DNA of 64,000 nucleotides from Notospermus geniculatus (Eukaryota; Nemertea; Pilidiophora; Heteronemertea; Lineidae): contig NMRB01000143.1 of NCBI GenBank assembly GCA_002633025.1, positions 511,726 through 575,725 of the forward strand, in the 5' to 3' direction. A program made the translations under genes and the position numbers. Of this stretch, positions 18,966 to 31,100 are shown one piece after another (position 1 is the first letter of the stretch; the number at the start of each line of letters is the position of its first letter). The notes beneath the pieces are model-generated. The model ran no database searches. It worked only from the letters and a program-made list of their open reading frames with translations, and was not told the origin of the DNA.

Positions 18966-20761
18966 GTTACGAGGCCTACAATGATTGGTTTCGGGGTCTG
19001 TGTTGGGTGATTTCATTGTCTTCTTACTAATAACTAAATTTTTTTACACATTTTTATGATGTGCATGTTGTCATTATATTTCTAATGCCTTTTTGAATGT
19101 TTTAACGAGAGATGTAGTATAATCGGTCATCTTAACGTCTGATATTTCTGGACTCATAAGAGTATCATTGTGTTCCTGTTGTGTAACAAATCTAAAGGCC
19201 TGTTTCTACATCATGGGTGGGTCTCCTGGCGTCACTGTGCTATTCCAACTTGATTGTGATAAAACCCTGTATCTAATATGGAGGATGGGGTATTGGGGGT
19301 ATTGTTGTGTTTTACTCAAGGTCATGAAACTTAACCTCTCCTTAGGTTTATTTTACTATTGTAAATACTACCGAGTTATCTTTTCTATGATAAAATATAT
19401 ATTGATTTGTAAGTGGAAAGCTTGTTTTTGGCAATTTTATCCTTTGTCATTTGAAGACACTTGCAGCTGTCTAGGAACTTCCTTGGTAATCTTCCATCCC
19501 AGGGTTGGCCAGAAGAATGTCGCCATTTTTGTGGCTCCTGTGTAAACTGTATATGAAATCATGCTATGCCTAAGGTTGTGACGACATGGTCACCAAGGGC
19601 TTCACAAAGGGTTTGCGACTGTGAAGCCGTTGTTAACTCAGGTGTGTCCATATATCGTGTACTTGTACTTCTTTGTAATCCAATCACAGCCTGAGGGATA
19701 CATTTACTACTAGGTTCAGAAAATGACCAAAAATCTTGTATGGTGTTTGTTTTATTATAAAATATCTGATATTTGCTACAACCTCTACATAACAACAATC
19801 ACAATACTCGTCGACAACATTGAGCGGCATCTTACAAGTATGTGATGATAAACACAACAGTTTTACATGAGAGATCATTGAGAGAGACAACTTAGGTACA
19901 TGTATATACATGCATATATATAAATTTAACCACATCTTTTAAACTAGAAACATCTGATTACGTTGATCAGGTCTGTTATCAGCTCAAGAAGATGAACACA
20001 TTCAGGAGTTATGAGTAGTCTGTGCTTGCATAAATAACAGATCAACTGGCACACAAACTACCCATATTAAGAAATACATTGAGAGCTTTTGAATGATCAG
20101 TACAGTAAGTCCAAACAGGCAGTACATGTAGATAGATATCTTGTAAAATTGTTGAACCATAACATATGAATCTTTCCTCATGTCCAACATCCAAGTACTG
20201 TGAACACTCGAATATTCATTTTCTGGAATTTTTGATTTTTGATTGTTTTTAGTCATACAGAATTCTTCGATAAAGCGAGTACACCTGCACAAAACGGATG
20301 GGATGATAGGGAAGTTGAGTATGTTTTTCCACATCAATAAATATGAAAAATATTGGATAATATGAAAACTGGGAAAAATATAACACCTGTATATACTAAC
20401 AAAGGATGAAAAAGCACAAAAGGTGGTATTCCGAGCTAAACTAGAGACAAACAGATTGAACACATAAAATACCCTTTTTGGATGCAAAATACTTCCTAAG
20501 TACAACATATTCAGTTTGATGGTGTCTATCTTAACAATAGTATCTGGCAGTCCATAAAGGGCAACAACAAGACCAATACAACATGATACTCAAAGCTGAT
20601 CACATTGAGATAAACACTTAATACAATTGCTTTATTCTGATCAAAGCTCTATTCAGGCTGCCTGCAATCTTCCCTCCAGACATTCACAATATGCACATGA
20701 AAAAATGCAGGGCATTTTCAACCTCCGTGAAAAAACTTGTCAGCTGAAACGCTATCTATCT
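18966..20761. other. Intergenic DNA and 3' UTR of the MARVEL gene
   Basis: No convincing exon is seen on either strand. A minus-strand poly(A) signal reads TTTATT at 19751-19756, so roughly 19735-20761 is the probable 3' UTR of the MARVEL-domain gene. Confidence 0.5.
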
Positions 20762-22703
20762 TTAGACGTTTTCCAGATTGTATAATCGATCAAGACGCTC
20801 CAACTCCTGAAGGCGAAATCGTCGAAACTGACTTGATCCATGCCACTTTCTGTATCCATTCAATGCCAATAATCCACAAAATGACATGCACATGTAACCA
20901 AGTACCTGAAATCAGGTGGAAAATCATTACACAGGGAGAGAGACTAATTCAGAACAAGTTACGAGGCAAGTGCTATCTATGTATGGCCAAGAAAATAGCT
21001 GGTGTAAACAAATTGTTGAACCTTTTACAAACAATGAAAACAGGAGGTACCTCATACTTACACATGCAATAATCAATTGCTCAATGGTCCAAGATTTGAC
21101 ATAGATAGACTTGTAGTAGACCACAGCACTGGCTATCAGGGAGGCAGCAAAAAGGTAGAGGAATGTGAACCACGAGAAAACAGCAAGGTCCTGAAATCAA
21201 GCAATGAATTAATCTTTCATAGGGAAGCAGCTGGAGATATGCCTCCAAAAGCACCGGGTATGTAAAGATACCTAAGATACCGGTAACGAAGTACGTTGCA
21301 TCCTACATATAGACCTATCGCTGTATGTGTGCCTTCAATTTTCATATCAACCAGTCAGTGGCTTCCAGCTTATCAGTGATGTGATGTGGATCACCCTTGT
21401 ACCCTACTTTGATACTGACCACAAAATGCCAGTTAAACTGGAACATCTTGATCAAGCCTGTGATCTGGATTGTGAGGAAAAGAAAGTTGGTCAAGAAACA
21501 TGCAACAGCAGTGAAGACATATGCTCTCAGATGCCAGTCCATTGGGAGGAGTAAATAGGAGCCCAGAAAGGATCCAGAACTTGTCACACAGATCAGTGAT
21601 ATGACGGACAAGAGCTGAAACAGAAGAGACAAAGTTAGTATCATGACTACCGGTATAGGTTTATGTCTTTCACACAAAAAGTTCTCAATACATGTATTGC
21701 AGAAGTTTTGAATTATGATTTCTGGATTTCAGGGCAAAAAGGGGCTTTGAAACCTGTAATTTGATTCAAACATTGTGTTTACCATGAGAATGAACTTGAT
21801 AATGCCCGGTCCTGTCTTCAGATAGCAACATCCGCCATTTTTACTCGGTGAGGTGTAAGATAAAACTCGGAGAGGGTTGCTGCTACTCGGAAAGGCGGCT
21901 GCCGATTCTCCACGGTGAAGATATAGACCTATCGCTGTATGTGTGCCTTCAATTTTCATATCAACCAGTCAGTAGCTTCCAGCTTATCAGTGATGTGATG
22001 TGGATCACCCTTGTACCCTACTTTGCTACTGACCACAAAATGCCAGTTAAACTGGAACATCTTGATCAAGCCTGTGATCTGGATTGTGAGGAAAAGTAAG
22101 TTGGTCAAGAAACACGCAACAGCAGTGAAGACATATGCTCTCAGATGCCAGTCCATTGGGAGGAGTAAATAGGAGCCCAGGAAGGATCCAGAACTTGTCA
22201 CACAGATCAGGGATATGACGGACAAGAGCTGAAACAGAAGAGACAAAGTAAGTATCATGACTACCGGTATAGGTTTATGTCTTTCAAACAAAAAGTTCTC
22301 AATACATGTATTGCAGAAGTTTTGAATTATGATTTCTGGATTTCAAGGACAAAAAGGGGCTTTGAAACCTGTAATTTGATTCAAACATTGTGTTTACCAT
22401 GAGAATGAACTTGATAATGCCCGGTCCTGTCTTCAGATAGCTGTCGTCGAACTGAAGGATCACTTTGAATTCAATATTCTGCTTTGATAAGTGATTTTCG
22501 AATGATGTATTTTCAGTGTCTTTTTGATTTGGTGGGGCTCCATGTTTCTCTTGATTCTGTCCTTTATGATCATCCTTCACCAATCTGGCACCAGTAGATG
22601 TAGTTGTATTTGCACCAGTGCCACCAGACTGTAGCAGAGAACCGGCATGACCAGATCCTGGTGAACCATCCCCAACAGGGGGTTCCCCAGCTGCCCTCAT
22701 CAT
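20762..22703 (-). CDS. MARVEL-domain four-pass membrane protein, CMTM-like
   Basis: Four minus-strand exons: 22398-22703, 22034-22228, 21062-21190 and 20762-20905, all joined in phase 0, giving 257 aa. The first 70 residues are hydrophilic, rich in Gly, Ser and Thr, and cytosolic in type. Four hydrophobic segments follow: from IIKFILM into exon 2, VFTAVACFLTNLLFLTIQI, FTFLYLFAASLIASAVVYY, and a last one around YMCMSFCGLLAL, then a basic tail. The spacing and the start YLKTGPGIIKF resemble CKLF-like MARVEL proteins such as CMTM4/6, which act in membrane trafficking; assignment to a specific CMTM is not possible by eye. Exon 2 has a near-identical second copy at 21420-21614 (one residue differs), which could be an alternative exon. 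Confidence 0.8.
21304..22441 (-). repeat. Tandem 520-bp duplication carrying MARVEL exon 2 and the end of exon 1
   Basis: Segments of about 520 bp at roughly 21304-21827 and 21921-22441 are about 97% identical and are separated by about 93 bp of unique sequence. Each contains the last 40 or so bases of exon 1 with its splice donor, intron 1, a complete 195-nt exon 2 with both splice sites, and the start of intron 2. Both exon 2 copies are phase 0 at both ends, so either one, or both, could be spliced without a frameshift. Confidence 0.9.
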
Positions 22704-23223
22704 CCTGCTGCTGCTTCTCAGCTAATTGTCAGGTCCGATCTGATTGACTCCTATCCGCTTCTGCAGCTGAGTGTGACTGCTTCAATGTTCGTGTCGGCCA
22801 ATAGGATGCACCCTAAATATTAAATGGTTGACATTTGATACACAATCACAGAGCAAGAAGAATGCAACGCACTGCTGAGCAGCAGACAGCTGGCGCCGTG
22901 CCAGCAGAGACAGCGTGCAGTTTCGCCTGTTTAAACCGGTATTTCACGAGAATATATCAGTAAAACAAGCTCTCTTCATATGGAGAAAGTTCTTTTCATT
23001 CATTTTGTGGCCTTCATTTCAAGCTTAACCCGAACACCGGTGAGTAAGCAATGCTTTTTTGAAGAAAAAAGGACACTTTTTACATTTTAATTTGTCTGTG
23101 TCGCTAACATCACTGACAAACCAGGCACGCGCAGAAGCTACTTCCGTTTTATGATACCGGCGGAGCGACACGTCAACTTCTTGTCTACTTATTTTCACGA
23201 ATTGAGCCGTAAAGAGGCTAAAA
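22704..23223. promoter_or_regulatory. Divergent promoter region between the MARVEL gene and RAB5IF
   Basis: The two start codons face away from each other across 520 bp. A CCAAT box in plus orientation lies at 22798-22802. No TATA box is evident near either gene. Shared promoter use is inferred from arrangement only. Confidence 0.5.
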
Positions 23224-24447
23224 ATGAGTGCAAAACATAGGCGAGGGGAAAAAGAAAACACAAAAGAACCTACAAAGCTTGATATATTTTATAAAGCCAT
23301 CACAGTTGAGTCTAAATGGACGGACAAAGTAAGTAGTCGACCCTCTTTTTGTCCGTCAATAGATTCGATCCGTGTACATTTTGTGTAAAGCTCACCTATG
23401 GTGCCGGTTATCGGATGCTCAATTGGTGCGCGAGTTGGTGTAACAGTAAAAAGTATCCCCTTGTAAAAGTGTCTGCTTTCATTATTACACGACAGATTAG
23501 GGTGCGTGGCTTTAGAACCAAATGGCCATGGAGTAGAATGTAAAGGATCTTTTATTCCGAGGGAGGAGAGTTCATGAAACATCAACACATTTTACTTAAC
23601 AACCAAAGTCAAGAGATGTTAGGTAGGCCTACGTGGACGTCGGTAGACTACTAGTCAGGAGAGTAGGCCTAGGGCCTAGGTCTGATTCTGTCTGATGCTG
23701 CGTTCTGACCCTTTCTGCACTGTGGGTCTTCTTACAAAATATATATATCTTTTTCTTACAGGATGAATTCTTGGATGTAATTTATTGGTTTAGGCAGATC
23801 ATTGGCTTCGTGATTGGCATGGTATGGGGAATTATTCCATTAAAGGGAATAATAGCTATTCTAATGTGAGTAATTTGTCTGAAATAAAAGGGATAAGGCC
23901 CCTAAGTATTGATTTGAAGATGCTAAGTCAATTTATGTTAACGAGTTTGATATAAATTCCATTAGTAGAAGGCAAATATTTGATTCTGAGTGACCCTCTT
24001 ATGTTATACTAAATGCTGACATAGGTTGTCTCACACCCTTTCAGATTTTTTGCCATAAATGCAGCAATTATCCACATCTATTTTAACTCATTCCAAAAAT
24101 GTGATGAAGAAGAATATGGTGGGATGATTGAGATATTAAAAGAAGGTTTAATGACATCATTTGCATCTTTCCTGGTAGGTATTCAGTTTGTGTGATGAAT
24201 AAACACAAGACCCAGTCAACTTCAGGTTATGGATGCTATTAGAAAGAAGTATTTATGTTACCTTGTCAAGTTGTTGGAGTGGTGTAGTGGAGGAGGCACC
24301 TCCCTCCTCAGAGGCATTGGTGAATTCATCTTGATGACAGCAACCTTTTCTCAATTGGCCTTCCTTGTTTAATTCTAATATGCATGATATCTTCTCTGTT
24401 TTCAGGTGGCGTGGATTATTTGTTATTCAGCATTGCATGGAGTATGA
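23224..24447 (+). CDS. RAB5IF: RAB5IF (C20orf24/RCAF1/OPTI) homologue
   Basis: Four exons: 23224-23328, 23762-23865, 24045-24174 and 24406-24447, joining in frame to 126 aa (human about 130). The segments DEFLDVIYWFRQIIG, DEEEYGG and LKEGLMTSFASF are the family signatures (Rab5ip/EMC6-like family). The N-terminus is hydrophilic, and three hydrophobic helices follow from residue 45 or so to the end. The human protein is an ER membrane protein that partners TMCO1 in a membrane-protein insertase and has been linked to respirasome assembly; those roles are family knowledge. The start is the first ATG in a good context (AAAATGA) shortly after the CpG-rich upstream DNA. Poly(A) signals are at 25093-25098 and 25104-25109. 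Confidence 0.95.
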
Positions 24448-26109
24448 TGGCGTGTATTTCCTCACCTAGTCATTGACTTTCTCCCACCATGAACTGAGCA
24501 CAGCCACCAGATGTCAAAATTTCGTTGTGAAACCTGTGCATTTAGTAGGATTTACCCCATGTCTCAGACAACCACTTTCAGGGCTTGACATCACCAATAC
24601 CAGTGGCACTGGCTGGGGTTGTCCATGCCACATGAAATGGACTTTTGGCACTTTATACTTAGATTAGGGAGAATATGTTTCATATTTGCCAATGAAAGGT
24701 TTCATTCCATTCAGCATGTTCAGCCATTTCTCCAACATACCGGTAGATGTATTTGAAGGTGATAATATCTGCAAGATGGAGGTTCATATGCATTGTTCAT
24801 TGAGATTTGATGATCACATACTTTTTGGACCCTCAGAGTTTTTGGGATGCCTGAATAGTGAAAGGGAAGGGGTCAAAGATGGGACAGCCAAAATATTGCA
24901 TGAACAGTATTATTGTGGCACATGAGGACTGAACAGCCTCTGTCTTTTAATAACATAACTTTGGTCATATTGAGATATTCCTTCATCTGTCACAAAATTA
25001 CCCTTGGTCATTTTCCTTCTTCTGTTCGTGAAGAAATTATTGATATCTATTGTCCTTATATCAGTTGTGACAACTGCCAGATATTCTTGTGTAATAAAAA
25101 TGAAATAAATGTTAATTTTATGCATTCTGCAGTGACGTGAGTTTGTACTTGAGTTTCCTGGGGAGAAGTTCCCTATTCAGTCATAACCCGAGATTCCACG
25201 GTAGTGACTGGTGCCTCCTGTAGTACTTGCAGAATGTCGTGTAAATGATATTACAGAGACAGCTGCTGTCAGATTAAAGATAATATATCACGCAAAACAT
25301 ATTAAGTAAACATCCATGTTTACAAACATTGAATGCAAACAATGAAGTCGTGATACATTATCTTTGGTGTTGATTGGTTGAAGTCTTTGCCGCTCCAATC
25401 CCGCGGCGCCACTGTCCGTGGAGCAGCTCATGGATAAAGGACCGTCTTTGAAGGAGTGGCAACAAATCGCTTCAAAATCGTTCCTTTTATTTCTGTCATG
25501 ATGTCCGCCCAACAGCAGCTTTACATTTCGTTATCTATTTCAAATGTCAGGCATTTCGTCTAAACGCCGGCTGAATGCGGGTTCAACTCAGAATGGACTC
25601 GCCTGGGACGTTTTTATCAGCGAAAGGGCACAGGGGTGGAAGGTATTCAGATCTGAGGTGTAACGTCTTCGAATGTTTCCCATCTGTGAGTCTTCCCCTT
25701 ACTGTCTGGCGGAATAAGCTGCGACTTGACAATAGGGGACACTACAGAGAAACGTGTCGATCATCTGCCAGCGTTTCCCAAACAATAAGCAACACTGACA
25801 TACGCATGATACGGAGACACTGGCAGATGTCACATCTCTGCGAAACGAGACACCGATAACGCCATGGAAAATGATTCGTGGGTAGCGACTACTAGCGCTT
25901 TTTGAGAAAAGCGCCCCATACCCCTTTGCTGACGAAGGTACTGGACCAAAAATTTCCACGTCCGCCGTGACGTCTCCGGAGGAAAAAAGACAGACGCGGC
26001 AGAGAGGCGACGTCGTCATTTTTCCCACGGCGTGTGCATGGTGTGTGCGCACAGATGGTTCCTGATCGATCGACGCTCCTTAGCCTAAGTGATCAGGAAA
26101 CCTACTACA
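24448..26109. other. RAB5IF 3' UTR and upstream region of the BTB chimera
   Basis: The RAB5IF 3' UTR extends to about 25120. The remaining kilobase up to 26110 has no recognisable exon; it contains several in-frame stops and only short open frames. Confidence 0.5.
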
Positions 26110-27573
26110 ATGGAGAAGCGGAGGCCTGACAGTGGAACCCAGAAAAGGGTAATTGGTGGGCTTCTGAAAAAGCCTTTGATTGCAGGGGAAGCCTGGTACA
26201 TCATCGACACCAGCTGGTTTAACAAATGGAAAAAGTTGGTTCGGTTTCATTCTTGGCATGAACTTCAAGTTGAAGTTGTCGACCCTGGACAGATGGATAA
26301 CCAACAGCTGCTGTATGAAAATGGGACGGAACTTAAGCATGGTCTCATTGAAGACATCGACTACGTCTTGGTACAAAGTCAGGCATGGACTTACCTACTT
26401 CAATGGTATGGCTTGAAGAAAGGGCAGGTGCCACTCAGAAGAACGGTGATAAAACAAGGCATGTACACGCAACAAAATAAAGTTGAAGTCTACATGTTGG
26501 AACTGAAGCTGGTTCAATACCATGCACAGGATGAAGTACAAATTGTGAAATCTTTCAGCAGATCAAGCAAAGTTGCAGACCTGGAGATCGAGATGAGGAA
26601 GATTTTTGCAGTTCCACAGCACAAAAATGTAAAGATTTGGGCAAAGCTAGGCTCACAGATGTTTCAGCATCTCCACATTCCCGATTCCACTCTACAGGAG
26701 TGTGGCCTGCATCGAGGCCACGTCATATGCATCGAGTTACAAGGAGATGATGGATTCTGGCCGAAAACCAACAAAATTTACCCAATAAGTCAGAAGAACA
26801 GCTCAGAGACCACCCATCTTCGTTGCAATGATTTAGTGGTGAGCCTCTGGAAGCAGACGGAAGAGGGATCGTCCGGCGGAGATCGAGTAGGCCTAAGCCT
26901 GTGTGATGTCACTCTTAATTTGGAAGGAGGGCGGCAGCAAAAAGCACATTGGTGTGTTCTAATTTCGTGCCCTTATTTCCATACTCTGTATGACAGGGTC
27001 GGCAGCCTGAGAGTGATTGAACTGAAAAAAGTTGCACCTGAAATCGCGAAATTGGCCTTGAAATTCATTTACTTAGGACACATCGAGGTGAACGAGTATC
27101 ACTTCCAAGACTTACTGAAAGTTGCGGATCTCTTTCAGCTGGAGACCTTGAAGGCCGCCTGTGCGAAACACTTGGCAGACATCACCCTCTGTAGGGAAAA
27201 CTGCGTCAGTTTGTGTAAATTTGGCAAATCGCTCCGTTTGGAATACTTGCACGAGAAAAGCAGGAGCATGATGATATCGAATTTCAAAGAAATCTCGAGC
27301 GGTGACGAAATCCTAAGCATCTCCAATGGGTCTTTGAAATATCTCCTGAAAGATGAAAGACTGCGAAACCATCCGGATATCACAACTGATGACTTGTTCC
27401 TTTTTTTGGTGAGATGGGTGAAAGTTTCTGATCAGAGGATTCAGCATTTCCCGGCGCTTTTTTCTCAACTAGATGTTAATGAGATTACATCTTTGTCTTT
27501 GATCGTCAAATCATCGGCTGCATTACGAATTTGCTTCGAAGAAATGGGTTTGCATGTAGCCAAGGGAATGTAA
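26110..27573 (+). CDS. Intronless chimera: USP-type DUSP and ubiquitin-like domains fused to BTB-BACK
   Basis: A single 487-aa open frame. The first ATG follows an in-frame TAA at 26086-26088. Residues about 26-120 match the DUSP domain of USP4/11/15 (WYIIDTSWFNKWKK, DNQQLL, LIEDIDYVLV, WYGLKKGQ). Residues about 123-218 match the adjacent ubiquitin-like domain (KVEVYMLELKL, EIEMRKIF, GHVICIELQGDDGFWP). Residues about 262-355 are a BTB/POZ domain (LCDVTLNLEGG, AHWCVLISCPYFHTLYD, FIYLGHIEVNEY, LLKVADLFQLETLKAACAKHL), and 360-487 a BACK domain (TTDDLFLFLVRWVK). No USP catalytic Cys or His box and no Kelch repeats are present. BTB-BACK proteins usually serve as Cul3 ubiquitin-ligase adaptors, and DUSP-UBL modules bind substrates or regulators, so a hybrid adaptor is plausible but inferred. 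Lack of introns beside intron-rich neighbours suggests retroposition. Confidence 0.9.
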   Translation: MEKRRPDSGTQKRVIGGLLKKPLIAGEAWYIIDTSWFNKWKKLVRFHSWHELQVEVVDPGQMDNQQLLYENGTELKHGLIEDIDYVLVQSQAWTYLLQWYGLKKGQVPLRRTVIKQGMYTQQNKVEVYMLELKLVQYHAQDEVQIVKSFSRSSKVADLEIEMRKIFAVPQHKNVKIWAKLGSQMFQHLHIPDSTLQECGLHRGHVICIELQGDDGFWPKTNKIYPISQKNSSETTHLRCNDLVVSLWKQTEEGSSGGDRVGLSLCDVTLNLEGGRQQKAHWCVLISCPYFHTLYDRVGSLRVIELKKVAPEIAKLALKFIYLGHIEVNEYHFQDLLKVADLFQLETLKAACAKHLADITLCRENCVSLCKFGKSLRLEYLHEKSRSMMISNFKEISSGDEILSISNGSLKYLLKDERLRNHPDITTDDLFLFLVRWVKVSDQRIQHFPALFSQLDVNEITSLSLIVKSSAALRICFEEMGLHVAKGM

Positions 27574-28146
27574 TTAGAAATCTAACTTTGGGTATGAAAA
27601 AACACGGGAGTGACTTCATGTAAGGTCAAAGTTCACATGGATGAGCATCCAAATGCCAAATTGACCGACCTGGAGCCTGCTTTTTTCAAAACAGGATCAC
27701 GGAATAATTAAAGAATTTCTATGTGTTGCTATATTTCTCTTCCATTTTTTTCTAATTGTCTGAGAATACAGACCCCCAGGGGTCAGAAAAGTGAGAGATC
27801 CACGTGTTTGTGGTGTTCTGTGTCCCTATGCTGAAAAAAGCGCTCAACACAAAACACGAAAAATGTCCTCGCACCGTAAAAAGCGCTCCGCTACACATTT
27901 CGCTCCTTAAAAAGAGGGATTTTCAACAAATGGCATTATGAACTGGACTTCCGTTTGTCGATTTATCAAGTCCAATCAATCCATAATAGTCGACCCCAAT
28001 TAGGAAAACCTAATGAGAAAACTTGAAACATTGACGTAGATCGTTCAGGAATCCTGATAGCACACGGTTTATTACAATTGTAGTGCCCTACTTTCATTTA
28101 TATCAGAGTATCAAATGGACAGGGGAAGTTTTGCCGTGATTTTGTT
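27574..28146. other. Intergenic DNA before the Link-module gene
   Basis: No exon or RNA gene is recognised. The stretch contains the downstream end of the BTB gene and the presumptive promoter and 5' UTR of the Link gene; no clear TATA box is seen. Confidence 0.4.
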
Positions 28147-31100
28147 ATGAAGTTGTTCCTTGTGTTCTTTCTGTTCGCGTCCCACGGACTTGCAGGTTGG
28201 TATTAGCGAGGTTAAGATCTGGTCCGACTCCGACGTGCTAAAATTCGGATTTTTCAAGTAGAAGAGAAATTTACCACCAAGGCAGGTTCTACTCGTTCTC
28301 CTGAATGAGTAAACACCATTGCTTTGCAAAACCCCGTTGTATTTGATGACGTAGTTCCCCAAAAAAGAGTCCTCTGGAGTGGGAGTCGAGACTCGGAACG
28401 TTGTCTTCTCCATGGCTCCCATTCACCCTTTCCATGGAGGTATAAAATATAAATTTTATACCTCCATGCCCTGTCATATCATCCCATACCATCATAACAT
28501 ACCGATAGTATGCTCCTTGAGGTGGCAGCGGTGACGCCAACCAAACAACAGGTTTTCGTGATCGGAACCGGCGCTTCTATCCACATCAACGGTATCGCCG
28601 GCAAATATCAAAATTTCATCATCAGTGACGAAGAAGACCTCACGTTTGTGAAATGACGATAGATTTCGTATCATAACAGGTCAAGCAGCCAATGATGGCG
28701 CTGTCCTCCGCGTGACGTCGCCAAGAGGGAGATACAAGCTTACGACATGGGAAGAAGCCCGGAGCCAATGTTCTGCCAGAGATCTCCGCCTGGCAACTTG
28801 GCAGCAGTTGGAAAAGGCGTGGAAGAATGGGATGAATAACTGTGAATGTGGTTGGCTTGCCGATGGTAGCGTGGGCTTTGCCTTCACCACTCCAAACAGC
28901 CTAGTGTGTGGCCGGGGGACGCCTGGACTGGGGACGTGTCCTGGCCGACCACCGTGGGGACTAGAAGGATGGGATGCTTATTGCACTAATGCTACAGGTA
29001 AGTTTCGGGAGCGACATCGCTGACGACATCCCGAAAACCACTCAAGAATCACAGTGGAGGGGTCATGTGTTCAGAAAATCTTACAGGTTGGCGCGGACCT
29101 AGCATAGCATCCTAAGATAGACACTAGGGGTCGTATTCATAAAGCGGTTCTATCGTTAGTACCGTCTTAGGCCGGTTCCAAGTACAGTGTTTAACGTTAC
29201 TTGGAACCGGCCTAAGACGGTTCTAACGATAGAACCGCTTTATGAATACGACCCTACGTTCAGTATATAGCACAGTCATCCAACCAAACGTGGACGACCT
29301 TTCTTACTTCCGTTGCAGTGTCGGTGGTTCACGTCAAAGACGATGCAGGAACGTACGAAATCCCAAACTGGGAGGCAGCCGTGCGTCAGTGCACCAACCG
29401 AAGAATGAGGCTCGCCAGCCGCGAACAGCTGACTGAAGCCTGGAGACAAGGACTGGACGTCTGTTATTGCGGCTGGCTGGCTGATGGGAGTGTGGGGTAT
29501 CCTATCCAGAGGCCGAGAAGCGGATGCGGATACGCCGCAGCAGGCATAAGAACATGCACAAGGATTCCCTTTGATCGTGGATGGGACGCGTACTGTACGA
29601 CGTCCGAAGGTGGGCCCTGTCTCTCCATCCGGTTGGCCGATCCGGTTGTCCACATCTATAGTTTCTATAGTCTCTCGACTCGACCTGTCGTCGTGTATGC
29701 AACGAAAATGGTGCTTTTGTTTTCGTCTGTCACTACAACCATACCAACTCTTATATTGGCCATTTCTCGAATTACACGTACTGTACATGTACCTCTACCA
29801 TCCAGTTTCAGTCACGTATGTCGTGGATCCTAGAGGTCATTATAAAATAGCAAACTGGGAAGCAGCGGTCAAGCAATGCGCAAGTCGAGGTATGAGGTTA
29901 GCCACACGAGACCAGTTGACCGAAGCTTGGCACGACAAGGATTAGATGTCTGCGCTTGTGGGTGGTTGGCTGACGGTAGTGTGGGCTACCCGATCCAGAA
30001 GCCAAGGGATGGATGCGGGCCTTCGTCGCCTTCAGGGGTACGAATTTGCTCTCGTGTCCCTACCGGCGCTGGATGGGATGCCTTCTGCACAAATTCGGAG
30101 TGTAAGTCAGGATTCGTGGCCTTGAAATTCATCCAACAGCTGTTATGCAGAGAACATTCAGATCACCTGCTTGCTAATTCTTGACACTGGCAAACCAGGA
30201 ATGCCTTAAGTCCACCTAGAGCCCACATGGAAACTGCAGCAGACTTTCAGTATTTCTGTCTTTGCTCTATTACAGTACCAGTGGTGCACGTGGAAGACGG
30301 ACGCGGGAAGTACATGTTCTCCACGTGGGCCGAAGCTGCAAGTGCATGTGAACGTCAAGGCATGAGGTTAGCTACGCCCAAACAGGTTGACAAAGCCCGC
30401 AAGGAGGGGCTGGACGTCTGCGCATGCGGTTGGCTAGCTGATGGTAGTGTGGGACACCCGACTGTGAAGCCACGGGATGGATGCGGAAGCTCAGCTGGGA
30501 TTACTCGTTGCTCCAATCCTCCTGGTAAAAGCTGGGACGCATACTGTACAAAGTCACCCTGTATGTTCTTCAGTTCTTATATCGTCGAGCAATGTCTTGT
30601 CGATCATGATGTCATCCCACGTTTCGAACTCTTTCATGACGCTCACCAATCCGTCAGTTGCCATCACTTCCTCCTTTCCTTTTGCCCTAGTTCTTACCAT
30701 TTTTGTTCTCCAGTACCAGTTGTGATAGTCAGGGATGGAGGCGAGGCAAATCGAATCCCAAATGTGACAGCAGCCGCTCGTCAATGTGCCAAACGAGGGA
30801 TGCGGTTGGCGACACGTGAACAACTTGAGAAGGCCAGGATGCAAGGATTACATGACTGCAACTGTGGGTGGTTGGCTGATGGAAGTGTAGGAAAGTCGAT
30901 CCTCAGGTCCAGAGACAATGGCTGTGGACAATCCACTGCAGGGGTTGGAACATGCCCAGACGACCCTCGCAATATCGAACGGGAGGTCTATTGTGCAGTG
31001 ACTGAGCGTAAGTTCTGCAACAACTGCAAGTTTACCTCTAGTTAGTGCATCTTAAATGGGTTTGTCGGTTATTAACGCCGCGTTTTTCTCAACAGTTTCG

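Noticed and set aside
19168-19545. Plus-strand open frame of 125 codons
   Set aside because: Composition looks like translated UTR or intergenic sequence with no domain; not supported.
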